DNA of 64,000 bases, taken from contig NZ_CP072913.1 of NCBI RefSeq assembly GCF_017968885.1, positions 1,906,001-1,970,000 on the forward strand. The letters are read 5' to 3'. Shown in pieces: positions 1 to 8,035 of this stretch (position 1 is the stretch's first letter; each line of letters starts with the position of its first letter). This DNA comes from Pseudomonas sp. Tri1. Its GTDB lineage: Bacteria; Pseudomonadota; Gammaproteobacteria; Pseudomonadales; Pseudomonadaceae. The translations under genes were made by a program, and so were the position numbers. The notes beneath the pieces were generated by a model. That model was given only the letters and a program-made list of their open reading frames with translations, had not been told where the DNA came from and did no database searches.

Positions 1-887
1 TAATTTTCATGCAGGTGACGGGTGGGATAGATCAGTGGTTGGGTAGTTATAGTGATACATATATAAAGAACAAGAAGGGGTATGGGTTACTCAATTTTAT
101 GTTGATTATGGGGTCAAACTTTTTGGCTTTCGTACTCGGATTTTATTGGCGAGTTGAGACGCGTGTCAACTGGGTTTTGTTTTTGTATGCGCTTACGGTT
201 TTGGTGCTCTGTGCATATCTACAGGGTATTAAGAGCAGGATGTTCTATTATGCAATTCTTTTTAGTGCTCCCTGGCTTGTTTATGCCCGGATTTCAATTT
301 CAAAAGGGGTCGGTGTATTTATAGCATTCATGCTTGCTTTCATGTTTTCAATGTACTTTCGATCCAATGGTTTTTATAGTACTCCAGAGATGTTGTTAGA
401 GTATTTTTTAAGTTATTTTAATACTATATTTTTGCATGATCGCATTGTTCATGATATGGATCCCCAGTTCTTCCTGACTATTGATTTTCCAATAAATAAA
501 TGGTTGACATTTGTGGGGGTTCCGAGTGAGGAATACCTTCATGATATCAGTCGTTGGCTGACATCCATTTATTTTCCTGCGCAATGGTTTGAGGGGAGTG
601 CTACACAGCAATGGCCAATTGAAACGGAACTTTACCTTAATTACGGATATTTTGTTTTTTGGTGGGTTCCAGTGTTTCTGTATTCGTTGTTTATGTGTGT
701 TCTCTACTCTGTGCGCTTCAAGTATGGGCCGGTCTTTTTGTTTATATATGTACTGGGCTACTTGCATTTCTTGAGTGTGTTTCGTGGGAGCATGTTTGCT
801 TGGATTGATCTGTTTTCTTTGTTGGTATATGGTTTTCTGCTTATGTTTGGGCGTGTCCTGTTTGTTAAAGTTGAGTCATCATCATGA
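1..887 (+). CDS. Probable O-antigen/oligosaccharide repeat-unit polymerase (Wzy-like), 5' end outside window
   Basis: Strongly hydrophobic protein with many aromatic-rich membrane segments and a soluble loop around residues 140-205 of the visible part, the usual plan of Wzy polymerases, which join O-antigen repeat units at the periplasmic face of the inner membrane. The frame stays open to base 1; an ATG at 9 exists but the real start probably lies upstream, so the visible part is a C-terminal fragment. The stop overlaps the next start as ATGA (884-887), showing translational coupling in the O-antigen operon. Codon use is AT-rich compared with the rest of the window, pointing to acquisition. 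Wzy proteins share little sequence, so the call rests on topology and context; another polysaccharide membrane protein is possible. Confidence 0.55.
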   Translation, partial: IFMQVTGGIDQWLGSYSDTYIKNKKGYGLLNFMLIMGSNFLAFVLGFYWRVETRVNWVLFLYALTVLVLCAYLQGIKSRMFYYAILFSAPWLVYARISISKGVGVFIAFMLAFMFSMYFRSNGFYSTPEMLLEYFLSYFNTIFLHDRIVHDMDPQFFLTIDFPINKWLTFVGVPSEEYLHDISRWLTSIYFPAQWFEGSATQQWPIETELYLNYGYFVFWWVPVFLYSLFMCVLYSVRFKYGPVFLFIYVLGYLHFLSVFRGSMFAWIDLFSLLVYGFLLMFGRVLFVKVESSS

Positions 888-2023
888 CTGAGGTGAAGTT
901 GATAAAAATTGCGCAGGTGGTTTTCAGCGCCTACTTGAATGAGGTACGGTTAGATATCGCGTTGCGAGACAAATTCCTTGCTCGTGAGCCCTCCGCCAGC
1001 TTTCTTCCTCGCTATAAGATGATGGCGATTTTGCCATTCTATAAAAAACATCCTGGGTTGGTCGTCTTGGGGCTGTGGGCGGCGAGTGTAACATTGTTGC
1101 CAGTTTTGTTCGTCGGGTCAATTTTGCTGGTTTTAATGGGCATGCTCTATGCTTGCTGCAGGCGCCTACCGCGATATGCTGATCTTGACGAGGAAATTTG
1201 CTTTCCTGTTAGTAATGACTTCAAGTTATATCACTATCTTTTTTCTGATTTTGATCGGCGTCAAAAATTTTTGTGTAGGAAAGCTTTCGCTTTAGTAGAG
1301 TATTTCTCTGTGTCTGATTTTGTTCGGGCGTTCTTCGTCATCCAATGCGTGCTATGGTATTGTTTGACAAAGTCATATAATAAGAACGTTCGTTTTCGAG
1401 ATGTGTCGCTTCATTTGCGTGACCTGATTTCCATCAGTTGCTTCGCGGTATTTGTCGCACAACTCGATGCTCATGGAAAGCGTCCGATCACTGATAGCAA
1501 TCTGCAGCGTTGGGATTTCATTATTAGCCACTTGGCGCCTCGTGCTTCACTTATCCAGCACGCGTTTATCCACGCAGATATCGATTTTGAGGCTCCCTTT
1601 GGTCGGTTGGGTAAACTTTACGTATTTGATCCATTATTCGTCGAGGTTTTCGCTCGATATTTTACAATTGATCAGGTAGGCAAGGTCGCACCAAAGATCA
1701 GAATGAGCGCGTGCTCATCATCCAAGCCGACTCTGTTTTTGGCATCCTCGGAGCCTTATCTGGACATCGAGATTGAATTTCTTCGTTTTGTGAGAGCGGA
1801 GCTGGATTACCATGTTCTTGTGAAATTGCACCCGAAGCATATTTACGGAGATGCGGTCAATATTTTGCTTGGGATGGCGGATGAAGTGGTAGATCGCTCA
1901 GACTTTCCCGACAGTGACTATATGGCGTCTTATGACTCGTTTTTGGGGTATGAATATAAGTCGTTGGGTAAACGAGTGCTGTTCCTTAAAGAAGGGTGGT
2001 CACTAAGCAGTTTTTCTGCGTAG
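884..2023 (+). CDS. Putative surface-polysaccharide glycosyltransferase, family not recognised
   Basis: A 379-residue protein with a hydrophobic stretch near residues 60-90 and a C-terminal half rich in alternating beta/alpha segments. The part around residues 285-370 contains KLHPKH followed by a predicted strand and a GYEYKSLGK segment, which recalls the nucleotide-binding lobe of GT-B or capsule-type glycosyltransferases. I cannot assign a family. It lies between the putative polymerase, with a 4-bp overlap, and the amidotransferase genes, so a role in building the O unit is likely. The end of the frame is suspicious: one base fewer in the T5 tract near 2010 would extend the protein by about 15 residues. 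AT-rich like its upstream neighbour. Confidence 0.5.
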   Translation: MTEVKLIKIAQVVFSAYLNEVRLDIALRDKFLAREPSASFLPRYKMMAILPFYKKHPGLVVLGLWAASVTLLPVLFVGSILLVLMGMLYACCRRLPRYADLDEEICFPVSNDFKLYHYLFSDFDRRQKFLCRKAFALVEYFSVSDFVRAFFVIQCVLWYCLTKSYNKNVRFRDVSLHLRDLISISCFAVFVAQLDAHGKRPITDSNLQRWDFIISHLAPRASLIQHAFIHADIDFEAPFGRLGKLYVFDPLFVEVFARYFTIDQVGKVAPKIRMSACSSSKPTLFLASSEPYLDIEIEFLRFVRAELDYHVLVKLHPKHIYGDAVNILLGMADEVVDRSDFPDSDYMASYDSFLGYEYKSLGKRVLFLKEGWSLSSFSA

Positions 2024-2149
2024 TCAGATCTGGCTGAATACTATTGGAGGGGCGTATAATTGAGCAGGCCGATTAAGTCTGAAGAGTGTTGCGAGATGTT
2101 AATAATAATAATTAGTTGCAGTTGTTGAGACGGCGCCGGGGGGAGGGCT

Positions 2150-3283
2150 ATGGATTATAATATCTGTACTAACTGTATTATGGATGTAAGCGATCCTAAT
2201 ATAAAGTTCGACGAGCATGGTGTTTGCGAGTATTGTAATAATTTTGAGAAGGTTATTAAGCCCAATTGGCACACAGATGCGCGAGGTGCTGCTGAGCTTA
2301 AAGTGTTGGCTGAAAAAATAAAGGCCGATGGTGTCGGGCGGGACTTTGACTGCATAATCGGCCTTAGTGGAGGGCTTGATAGTTCGTATCTATGCTACGT
2401 CGCTAAAGAGATTATGGGTTTGCGTCCGTTGTTGTTTCATGTGGATGCGGGTTGGAATACGGATCAAGCTGTCGGTAATATTGAGAAGTTGGTTGATGGT
2501 CTTGGCTTGGAGTTATACACCGATGTTATCAACTGGGAAGAAATGAAAAGCTTGCAAACAGCTTTTTTAAAATCCCAGATTCCCGATCAGGATATTCCAC
2601 AGGATGCTGCTTTTTTTTCAGGGCTTTATAAGTTTGCCAAGGCTAATAAAATAAAGTATGTACTGACGGGTGCTAATTATTCTACTGAGTGCTGTCGTGA
2701 GCCGGAGGAGTGGGGAGGCTATCCGGGCATTGATAAAATACTTATTAATGATATTCATGGTAGGTTCGGTTCGAGGCGGCTAAAAACGTTTCCCCTCGTA
2801 GATATACTGTCTTATAAGATCTACTATCGTTACGTTCTAGGTATGCAGGTCGTGCGGCCCCTAAATCTGGTGCCCTATGTAAAAAGCGAGGCAGAGGATA
2901 CTCTTGAGCGCCTGTTTGGTTGGAAGCGTTTTCAGCATAAACATCATGAATCCAGATTTACACGTTTCTACGAAGACTATTGGATGCCCCGAAAGTTTGG
3001 CTATGAGAAGCGTCGCGCTCATTTCTCAAGTCTTATCATGACTGGGCAAATGACCCGGGAAGCCGCTTTGGAGCGCATTGCCAAGCCCGAATTGGGCGAA
3101 AATTTTCTCGAGTCGGAGTTTGAGTATGTGGCGCATAAATTGGACTTGACTGTGCCGGAGCTTCAGCGCATTTTCGACGGCGAAAACAAGACCTTCCGTG
3201 ATTACAAAAACAAGCGCTTCTTGATTGGAATTGGTGCTCGTATTCTCAGTGCAATCGGATTGGAAAGACGACTGTTCAGATGA
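2150..3283 (+). CDS. wbpG: N-acetyl sugar amidotransferase (WbpG/WbuX family)
   Basis: An ATP-dependent amidotransferase that turns an N-acetyl group on a nucleotide sugar into an acetamidino (acetimidoyl) group, using ammonia delivered by HisH/HisF-like partners. The sequence shows a zinc-binding pattern of four cysteines (C6, C9, C26, C29) and a PP-loop ATP-binding motif SGGLDSS at residues 73-79, both diagnostic of the family; 377 residues is normal. A good Shine-Dalgarno (GGGGGAGGG) precedes the ATG. The stop overlaps hisH by 4 bp. Since fnlABC follow directly, the likely substrate is UDP-L-FucNAc rather than the mannuronic-acid derivative of the P. aeruginosa O5 pathway; that assignment is inference. 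AT-rich 5' half. Confidence 0.88.
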   Translation: MDYNICTNCIMDVSDPNIKFDEHGVCEYCNNFEKVIKPNWHTDARGAAELKVLAEKIKADGVGRDFDCIIGLSGGLDSSYLCYVAKEIMGLRPLLFHVDAGWNTDQAVGNIEKLVDGLGLELYTDVINWEEMKSLQTAFLKSQIPDQDIPQDAAFFSGLYKFAKANKIKYVLTGANYSTECCREPEEWGGYPGIDKILINDIHGRFGSRRLKTFPLVDILSYKIYYRYVLGMQVVRPLNLVPYVKSEAEDTLERLFGWKRFQHKHHESRFTRFYEDYWMPRKFGYEKRRAHFSSLIMTGQMTREAALERIAKPELGENFLESEFEYVAHKLDLTVPELQRIFDGENKTFRDYKNKRFLIGIGARILSAIGLERRLFR

Positions 3284-3894
3284 TTACCATCATTGACTAC
3301 GGGCTGGGTAATATCCAGGCTTTTGTGAACGTTTACCGACGTCTGCACATCCCAGTCGCCGTCGCTCAGACAGCTGCTCAGCTGGATGGTGCGACTAAGT
3401 TGGTCCTCCCGGGGGTGGGTGCATTCGATCATGCGGTCGAGCGCCTCAATGCCTCGGGAATGCGTCCGACACTCGACGAATTGGTTCTTCGCCACAAATT
3501 GCCGGTCCTGGGCGTTTGTGTAGGCATGCAGATATTAGCGAGCAGCAGTGAAGAAGGAAGCTTACCCGGCCTTGGCTGGGTGCCGGGTCGTGTTCGGTCT
3601 TTCAATTCAGTAGCTGACTTGGCTGAGCTACCTCTGCCGCATATGGGGTGGAATGATGTCACTGCTTCCTCCAATTCCGCCTTGTTCAAGGGATTTGAGG
3701 AGGACGCACGCTTCTACTTTCTCCATTCGTTCTTTTTTGAGTGCGAGGAGGCCCAATATAGTGAGGCGACGTCCACGTACGGCTTAGATTTCAGCTGTGC
3801 TGTACGCGCTCAAAATGTGTATGGCGTCCAGTTTCACCCTGAAAAAAGCCATCACTTCGGCGTCGGACTACTGAAAAACTTCGCGGAACTATGA
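3280..3894 (+). CDS. hisH2: HisH-type glutamine amidotransferase subunit of the sugar amidination system
   Basis: A class I glutaminase that releases ammonia from glutamine and passes it to the HisF-like partner. The nucleophile Cys80 lies in GVCVGMQ and the His186/Glu188 pair in FHPEKS, so the triad is intact. At 204 residues it has normal HisH length. It sits in the O-antigen cluster between wbpG and a divergent HisF homologue instead of in a histidine operon, so it is the specialised paralogue (WbuY/HisH2) serving the acetamidino-sugar pathway. Start ATG overlaps the wbpG stop; hisF starts 1 bp after its stop. Base composition rises to the genome norm from here on. Confidence 0.88.
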   Translation: MITIIDYGLGNIQAFVNVYRRLHIPVAVAQTAAQLDGATKLVLPGVGAFDHAVERLNASGMRPTLDELVLRHKLPVLGVCVGMQILASSSEEGSLPGLGWVPGRVRSFNSVADLAELPLPHMGWNDVTASSNSALFKGFEEDARFYFLHSFFFECEEAQYSEATSTYGLDFSCAVRAQNVYGVQFHPEKSHHFGVGLLKNFAEL

Positions 3895-3895
3895 C

Positions 3896-4678
3896 ATGTT
3901 GAGACCCAGGATCATTCCCTGCTTGCTGATTCAGGATGGCGGGCTGGTGAAGACAGTGAAGTTCAAGGATCCCAAGTACGTCGGGGACCCGATCAATGCG
4001 GTAAAAATCTTCAATGAGAAAGAAGCCGACGAATTGATCGTGGTCGACATCGATGCCACCGCAAATGCTGTGGAACCTAACTATGCCCAGATCGCCAAGT
4101 TGGCGGCAGAATGCAGGATGCCGCTGTGCTATGGCGGTGGCATTCGTACAGCCCAGCAGGCCAAGCGTATTATCGCGTTGGGTGTTGAGAAGGTTGCCAT
4201 CAGCTCGGCGGCATTTGAAAATCCGCAATTGATCAGTCAGATCGCTGAAGAGATTGGTAGGCAGAGTGTTGTGGTGGTCCTGGATCATAAAGCGCGCTTG
4301 TTGAGCAAGCAGCAGGAGGTCTGGACGCACAACGGCACGCGCAATACCAAGCGCAGTGTCATTGAGGCGGCTCAAGAGTTTGAAAGGCTCGGCGCCGGCG
4401 AAATTGTGCTCAATTCCATCGAAAACGACGGAAAAATGAAAGGCTACGACGTAGAGCTTGCAATCAAGCTTCGCGAAGCCGTGCGTATACCGATCACCAT
4501 TCTTGGTGGTGGCGGCTCGCTTGAAGACATGCGCAGCATCGTGGCAGCTTGTGGGGTGGTTGGTGTTGCGGCAGGCAGCTTCTTCGTGTTCAAGGGCGCG
4601 TACCGGGCGGTGCTGATCAGCTATCCGAGCGCTCAGCAGAAAGACGACATTATTTATTCAGCTCTACGAGCCAGGTAG
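3896..4678 (+). CDS. hisF2: HisF-like cyclase-barrel subunit of the sugar amidination system
   Basis: A beta/alpha-barrel of 260 residues clearly related to the cyclase subunit of imidazole glycerol phosphate synthase. In true HisF the N-terminal strand carries the catalytic Asp11 (CLDV); here the segment reads CLLIQ, with Leu in that position, while the second acidic residue (VVVLDHK) is retained. Loss of the first catalytic Asp fits a protein that no longer makes imidazole glycerol phosphate and mainly channels ammonia from the HisH partner to WbpG. This matches what is known of WbuZ/HisF2 proteins in acetamidino-sugar clusters. Directly downstream of hisH with a 1-bp gap. Confidence 0.88.
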   Translation: MLRPRIIPCLLIQDGGLVKTVKFKDPKYVGDPINAVKIFNEKEADELIVVDIDATANAVEPNYAQIAKLAAECRMPLCYGGGIRTAQQAKRIIALGVEKVAISSAAFENPQLISQIAEEIGRQSVVVVLDHKARLLSKQQEVWTHNGTRNTKRSVIEAAQEFERLGAGEIVLNSIENDGKMKGYDVELAIKLREAVRIPITILGGGGSLEDMRSIVAACGVVGVAAGSFFVFKGAYRAVLISYPSAQQKDDIIYSALRAR

Positions 4679-4709
4679 TTCGCCAGGTTCGTGGCAAGGG
4701 TCAGGTCAT

Positions 4710-5744
4710 ATGTTCAACGGCAAAAAACTTCTCATCACTGGTGGTACTGGTTCCTTTGGTAATGCAGTGCTCAAACGTTTCCTGGATACAGACATCGCTG
4801 AGGTTCGCATTTTCAGTCGCGATGAGAAGAAGCAGGATGACATGCGCAAGCGTTACGGTAACACCAAGCTGAAGTTCTACATCGGTGATGTACGTGACTA
4901 CCAGAGTGTGCTGAATGCTACCCGCGGAGTTGACTATATCTTTCACGCCGCCGCTCTCAAACAGGTGCCATCCTGCGAGTTCCATCCCATGGAAGCCGTG
5001 AAAACCAACGTCATTGGTACCGACAATGTGCTTGAAGCCGCCATCCAGAATGGCGTCCGGCGCGTGGTTTGTCTGAGTACTGACAAGGCTGTCTACCCCA
5101 TTAACGCCATGGGTATCTCCAAGGCCATGATGGAAAAAGTCATGGTGGCCAAGTCGCGTAATGTCGACGAGAGCAAGACGGTTATTTGCGGTACGCGATA
5201 TGGCAACGTCATGGCTTCCCGAGGGTCAGTCATCCCGCTGTTCATCGAGCAGATTCGTGCAGGTAAATCGCTGTCGATCACCGACCCCAACATGACCCGC
5301 TTCATGATGACCCTGGCTGATGCTGTGGATCTGGTGCTCTACGCCTTCGAGCATGGCAACAATGGTGATCTTTTCGTCCAGAAAGCCCCAGCTGCCACTG
5401 TCGAAACCCTGGCCCAAGCGTTGACATCCATGCTCGGGCAACCGGACCACCCGATTCAAATCATTGGCACGCGACACGGTGAAAAGCTTTACGAGGCACT
5501 GCTCAGTCGCGAGGAAATGTCCTGTGCGGAAGACATGGGGGCCTATTTCCGTGTACCGCCGGACCTGCGCGACTTGAACTACAGCAAGTTCGTCGAGCTA
5601 GGGGAGGAGAAGATTTCCCGCACCGAGGATTACAACTCGCATAACACCGAGCGTCTGGATGTCGAGGGTATGCAGAAGCTGTTGTTGAAGCTGGATTTCA
5701 TGCGGGCCATACAGCGTGGCGAACACGCCACTCCAGAAGAGTGA
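4710..5744 (+). CDS. fnlA: UDP-GlcNAc 4,6-dehydratase/5-epimerase (FnlA/WbjB/CapE family)
   Basis: First enzyme of UDP-L-FucNAc synthesis: a cytoplasmic extended SDR that dehydrates UDP-GlcNAc and epimerises the product. The NAD(P)-binding motif GGTGSFG is at residues 10-16. The catalytic region reads STDKAVYPINAMGISKAMMEK, where the usual Tyr is replaced by Met (M-G-I-S-K), a hallmark of the inverting CapE/FlaA1/WbjB dehydratases. 344 residues is the normal length. It begins the fnlABC block just after the amidination trio and is translationally coupled to fnlB. Confidence 0.9.
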   Translation: MFNGKKLLITGGTGSFGNAVLKRFLDTDIAEVRIFSRDEKKQDDMRKRYGNTKLKFYIGDVRDYQSVLNATRGVDYIFHAAALKQVPSCEFHPMEAVKTNVIGTDNVLEAAIQNGVRRVVCLSTDKAVYPINAMGISKAMMEKVMVAKSRNVDESKTVICGTRYGNVMASRGSVIPLFIEQIRAGKSLSITDPNMTRFMMTLADAVDLVLYAFEHGNNGDLFVQKAPAATVETLAQALTSMLGQPDHPIQIIGTRHGEKLYEALLSREEMSCAEDMGAYFRVPPDLRDLNYSKFVELGEEKISRTEDYNSHNTERLDVEGMQKLLLKLDFMRAIQRGEHATPEE

Positions 5745-5749
5745 TGCCC

Positions 5750-6868
5750 ATGAAAGTTCTTGTTACTGGAGCCAGTGGCTTTGTCGGCAAAAACCTTGTG
5801 GCTCACCTGCAAGAGCGCCAGGACGTTCAGGTGGTTCGATTTGGTCGCCAGGAGGCTCCATCCGATCTGTTGTCGATGCTTGATGATGTGGACTTTGTGT
5901 TTCATCTGGCGGGCGTCAATCGACCCCAGCGTATCGAGGAATTCAGCGAAGGTAACAGTGGCCTCACTGCAACGTTGTGTGCTGCCATCAAGGCCACTGG
6001 CCGATCGATACCCGTGATTTACACCTCATCCATACAGGCTGAGGTCGATAATCCTTATGGGACGAGCAAGCGCGATGCTGAACACGCCTTGCTTGACCTG
6101 TCGAAACAGCAAGGTTCACCGGTTTATCTTTATCGTTTGCCCAACGTTTTCGGAAAGTGGGCGAGGCCAGACTACAATTCGGCGGTGGCGACGTTCTGCC
6201 ATAACATCGTCCGTGGCTTGCCAATTACCGTCAATGATCCCGCGGCACCGCTGCAGTTGGTCTATATCGACGATGTAATCAGAAGCTTCATCGATGTGAT
6301 GGATGGTGGCGCCCCGGAAGGCCCTTATCTGGATGTACAACCGGTTTATGCCACGACGGTCGGGGCATTGGCCGATCAGTTGCAGGCGTTCAAGCGCAGC
6401 CGAGAGACGATGGTGACCGAGCGGGTGGGGACTGGGTTGGTCCGCGCTTTGTATTCGACTTACCTGAGCTATTTCACGCCAGACGATTTCACCTATGAGC
6501 TGCCCAAGCACGGTGATGTGCGAGGCGTATTCGTTGAGATGCTCAAGACCCCGGATGCCGGTCAGTTCTCTTACTTCACTGCTCATCCTGGCATTACGCG
6601 GGGAGGGCATTACCATCACAGCAAGACCGAGAAGTTCCTGGTTATCAAAGGTCAAGCCTGCTTCCGTTTCCGCCACATCGTCAGTGGAGAGTTTTACGAA
6701 CTCTACACTGACGGTGACACGCCACAAATCGTCGAAACGGTCCCGGGTTGGAGCCATGACATTACCAATACCGGTGAAACCGAAATGATCGTAATGCTGT
6801 GGGCCAACGAAATTTTTGATCGTGAGCGGCCAGACACCTACACCATGGCTGTTGGCACTCAGGCCTGA
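5750..6868 (+). CDS. fnlB: UDP-2-acetamido-2,6-dideoxy-hexos-4-ulose reductase, SDR plus cupin (FnlB/WbjC/CapF)
   Basis: Bifunctional protein of the UDP-L-FucNAc pathway: an N-terminal SDR reductase (Rossmann motif GASGFVG) joined to a C-terminal cupin domain (about residues 245-365) with the metal-binding stretch GGHYHHSKTEKFLV. In the CapF family the cupin performs an epimerisation and the SDR the NADPH reduction. Three starts are possible (GTG 5741, ATG 5744, ATG 5750); ATG 5750 has the best spacing from AGAAGAG, and the protein then begins MKVLVTGASG. The start region overlaps or abuts the fnlA stop, so the two are coupled. Confidence 0.9.
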   Translation: MKVLVTGASGFVGKNLVAHLQERQDVQVVRFGRQEAPSDLLSMLDDVDFVFHLAGVNRPQRIEEFSEGNSGLTATLCAAIKATGRSIPVIYTSSIQAEVDNPYGTSKRDAEHALLDLSKQQGSPVYLYRLPNVFGKWARPDYNSAVATFCHNIVRGLPITVNDPAAPLQLVYIDDVIRSFIDVMDGGAPEGPYLDVQPVYATTVGALADQLQAFKRSRETMVTERVGTGLVRALYSTYLSYFTPDDFTYELPKHGDVRGVFVEMLKTPDAGQFSYFTAHPGITRGGHYHHSKTEKFLVIKGQACFRFRHIVSGEFYELYTDGDTPQIVETVPGWSHDITNTGETEMIVMLWANEIFDRERPDTYTMAVGTQA

Positions 6869-6878
6869 AGGATTAGCA

Positions 6879-8021
6879 ATGAATACTGCACTGAAGAAAC
6901 TGAAGATCGTTACCGTAGTGGGAACGCGCCCCGAAATTATTCGTTTGTCCCGGGTCATGGCCGCATTGGATAAATATTGTGAGCACGTGCTAGTGCATAC
7001 CGGGCAGAATTATGACTATGAGCTGAACGAGATCTTTTTCCAGGACTTGGGTATTCGAAAGCCTGACCACTTCCTGAATGCTGCCGGGAGCACGGGGGCG
7101 GAAACCATCGGCAATGTGATCATCGCGGTGGACCGGGTATTGGCTACCATCCAGCCTGAAGCCTTGCTGGTGCTGGGCGATACAAACAGCTGCATGGCAG
7201 TTATTCCTGCCAAGCGGCGCAAGATCCCCACTTTCCATATGGAAGCTGGAAACCGTTGTTTTGACATGCGTGTTCCTGAAGAAATCAACCGACGCATCGT
7301 TGATCACACAGCAGACATCAACCTGACCTATAGCACTATCGCTCGCGATTATTTACTGAGCGAGGGTTTGCCTGCCGATCGTGTAATCAAGACTGGCAGT
7401 CCAATGTTCGAAGTACTCAACCATTATCGTGACAGTATCGAGGCGTCGGACGTCCTGGAGCGGCTTGGCTTGGAGGCGGGCAAGTTCTTTGTGGTCAGCG
7501 CCCACCGGGAAGAGAATGTCGACTCGGACAAGAACCTCTTCAAGCTGGTCGAGGTACTCAATACCGTTGCCAGCACTTTTGGTCTGCCAGTCATTGTTTC
7601 TACCCATCCGCGTACTCAAAAGCGTGTTGATGCCATGGGGATCGTGTTTCATGAAAATATCCGATTGCTCAAGCCGTTGGGTTTCATGGACTACAACAAG
7701 CTGCAGCTCGAATCCCGTGCGGTGTTGTCTGATAGTGGCACCATCAATGAAGAGTCTTCCATTCTCAATTTTCCAGCCTTGAACCTGCGCGAGGCTCATG
7801 AGCGACCCGAAGGGATGGAAGAAGCGGCCGTGATGATGGTGGGCCTGGAAGTCGAGCGAGTCCTGCAAGGACTGAACATTCTCCAGACGCAATTAGCGGG
7901 GACCGAGCGCAGCCTGCGTCTGGTGGCGGACTACAGCATGCCTAACGTTTCCGAAAAAGTTGCCAGAATCGTGCACAGCTATACCGACTACGTAAACCGT
8001 GTCGTATGGAAGCGGTATTGA
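6879..8021 (+). CDS. fnlC: UDP-N-acetyl sugar 2-epimerase making UDP-L-FucNAc (FnlC/WbjD/CapG)
   Basis: Third enzyme of the pathway: a WecB-like non-hydrolysing 2-epimerase with a GT-B fold that converts UDP-L-PneNAc to UDP-L-FucNAc. The N-terminal TVVGTRPEIIRLS, the SAHREENVD segment and the DSGTINEESS active-site segment are typical. The frame opens earlier (6816) but ATG 6879, ten bases after the fnlB stop with an AAGGAT-like ribosome site, gives the usual N terminus MNTALKKLKIVTVVGTR and 380 residues. Confidence 0.9.
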   Translation: MNTALKKLKIVTVVGTRPEIIRLSRVMAALDKYCEHVLVHTGQNYDYELNEIFFQDLGIRKPDHFLNAAGSTGAETIGNVIIAVDRVLATIQPEALLVLGDTNSCMAVIPAKRRKIPTFHMEAGNRCFDMRVPEEINRRIVDHTADINLTYSTIARDYLLSEGLPADRVIKTGSPMFEVLNHYRDSIEASDVLERLGLEAGKFFVVSAHREENVDSDKNLFKLVEVLNTVASTFGLPVIVSTHPRTQKRVDAMGIVFHENIRLLKPLGFMDYNKLQLESRAVLSDSGTINEESSILNFPALNLREAHERPEGMEEAAVMMVGLEVERVLQGLNILQTQLAGTERSLRLVADYSMPNVSEKVARIVHSYTDYVNRVVWKRY

Positions 8022-8035
8022 GTCGAGTAGTGGAT

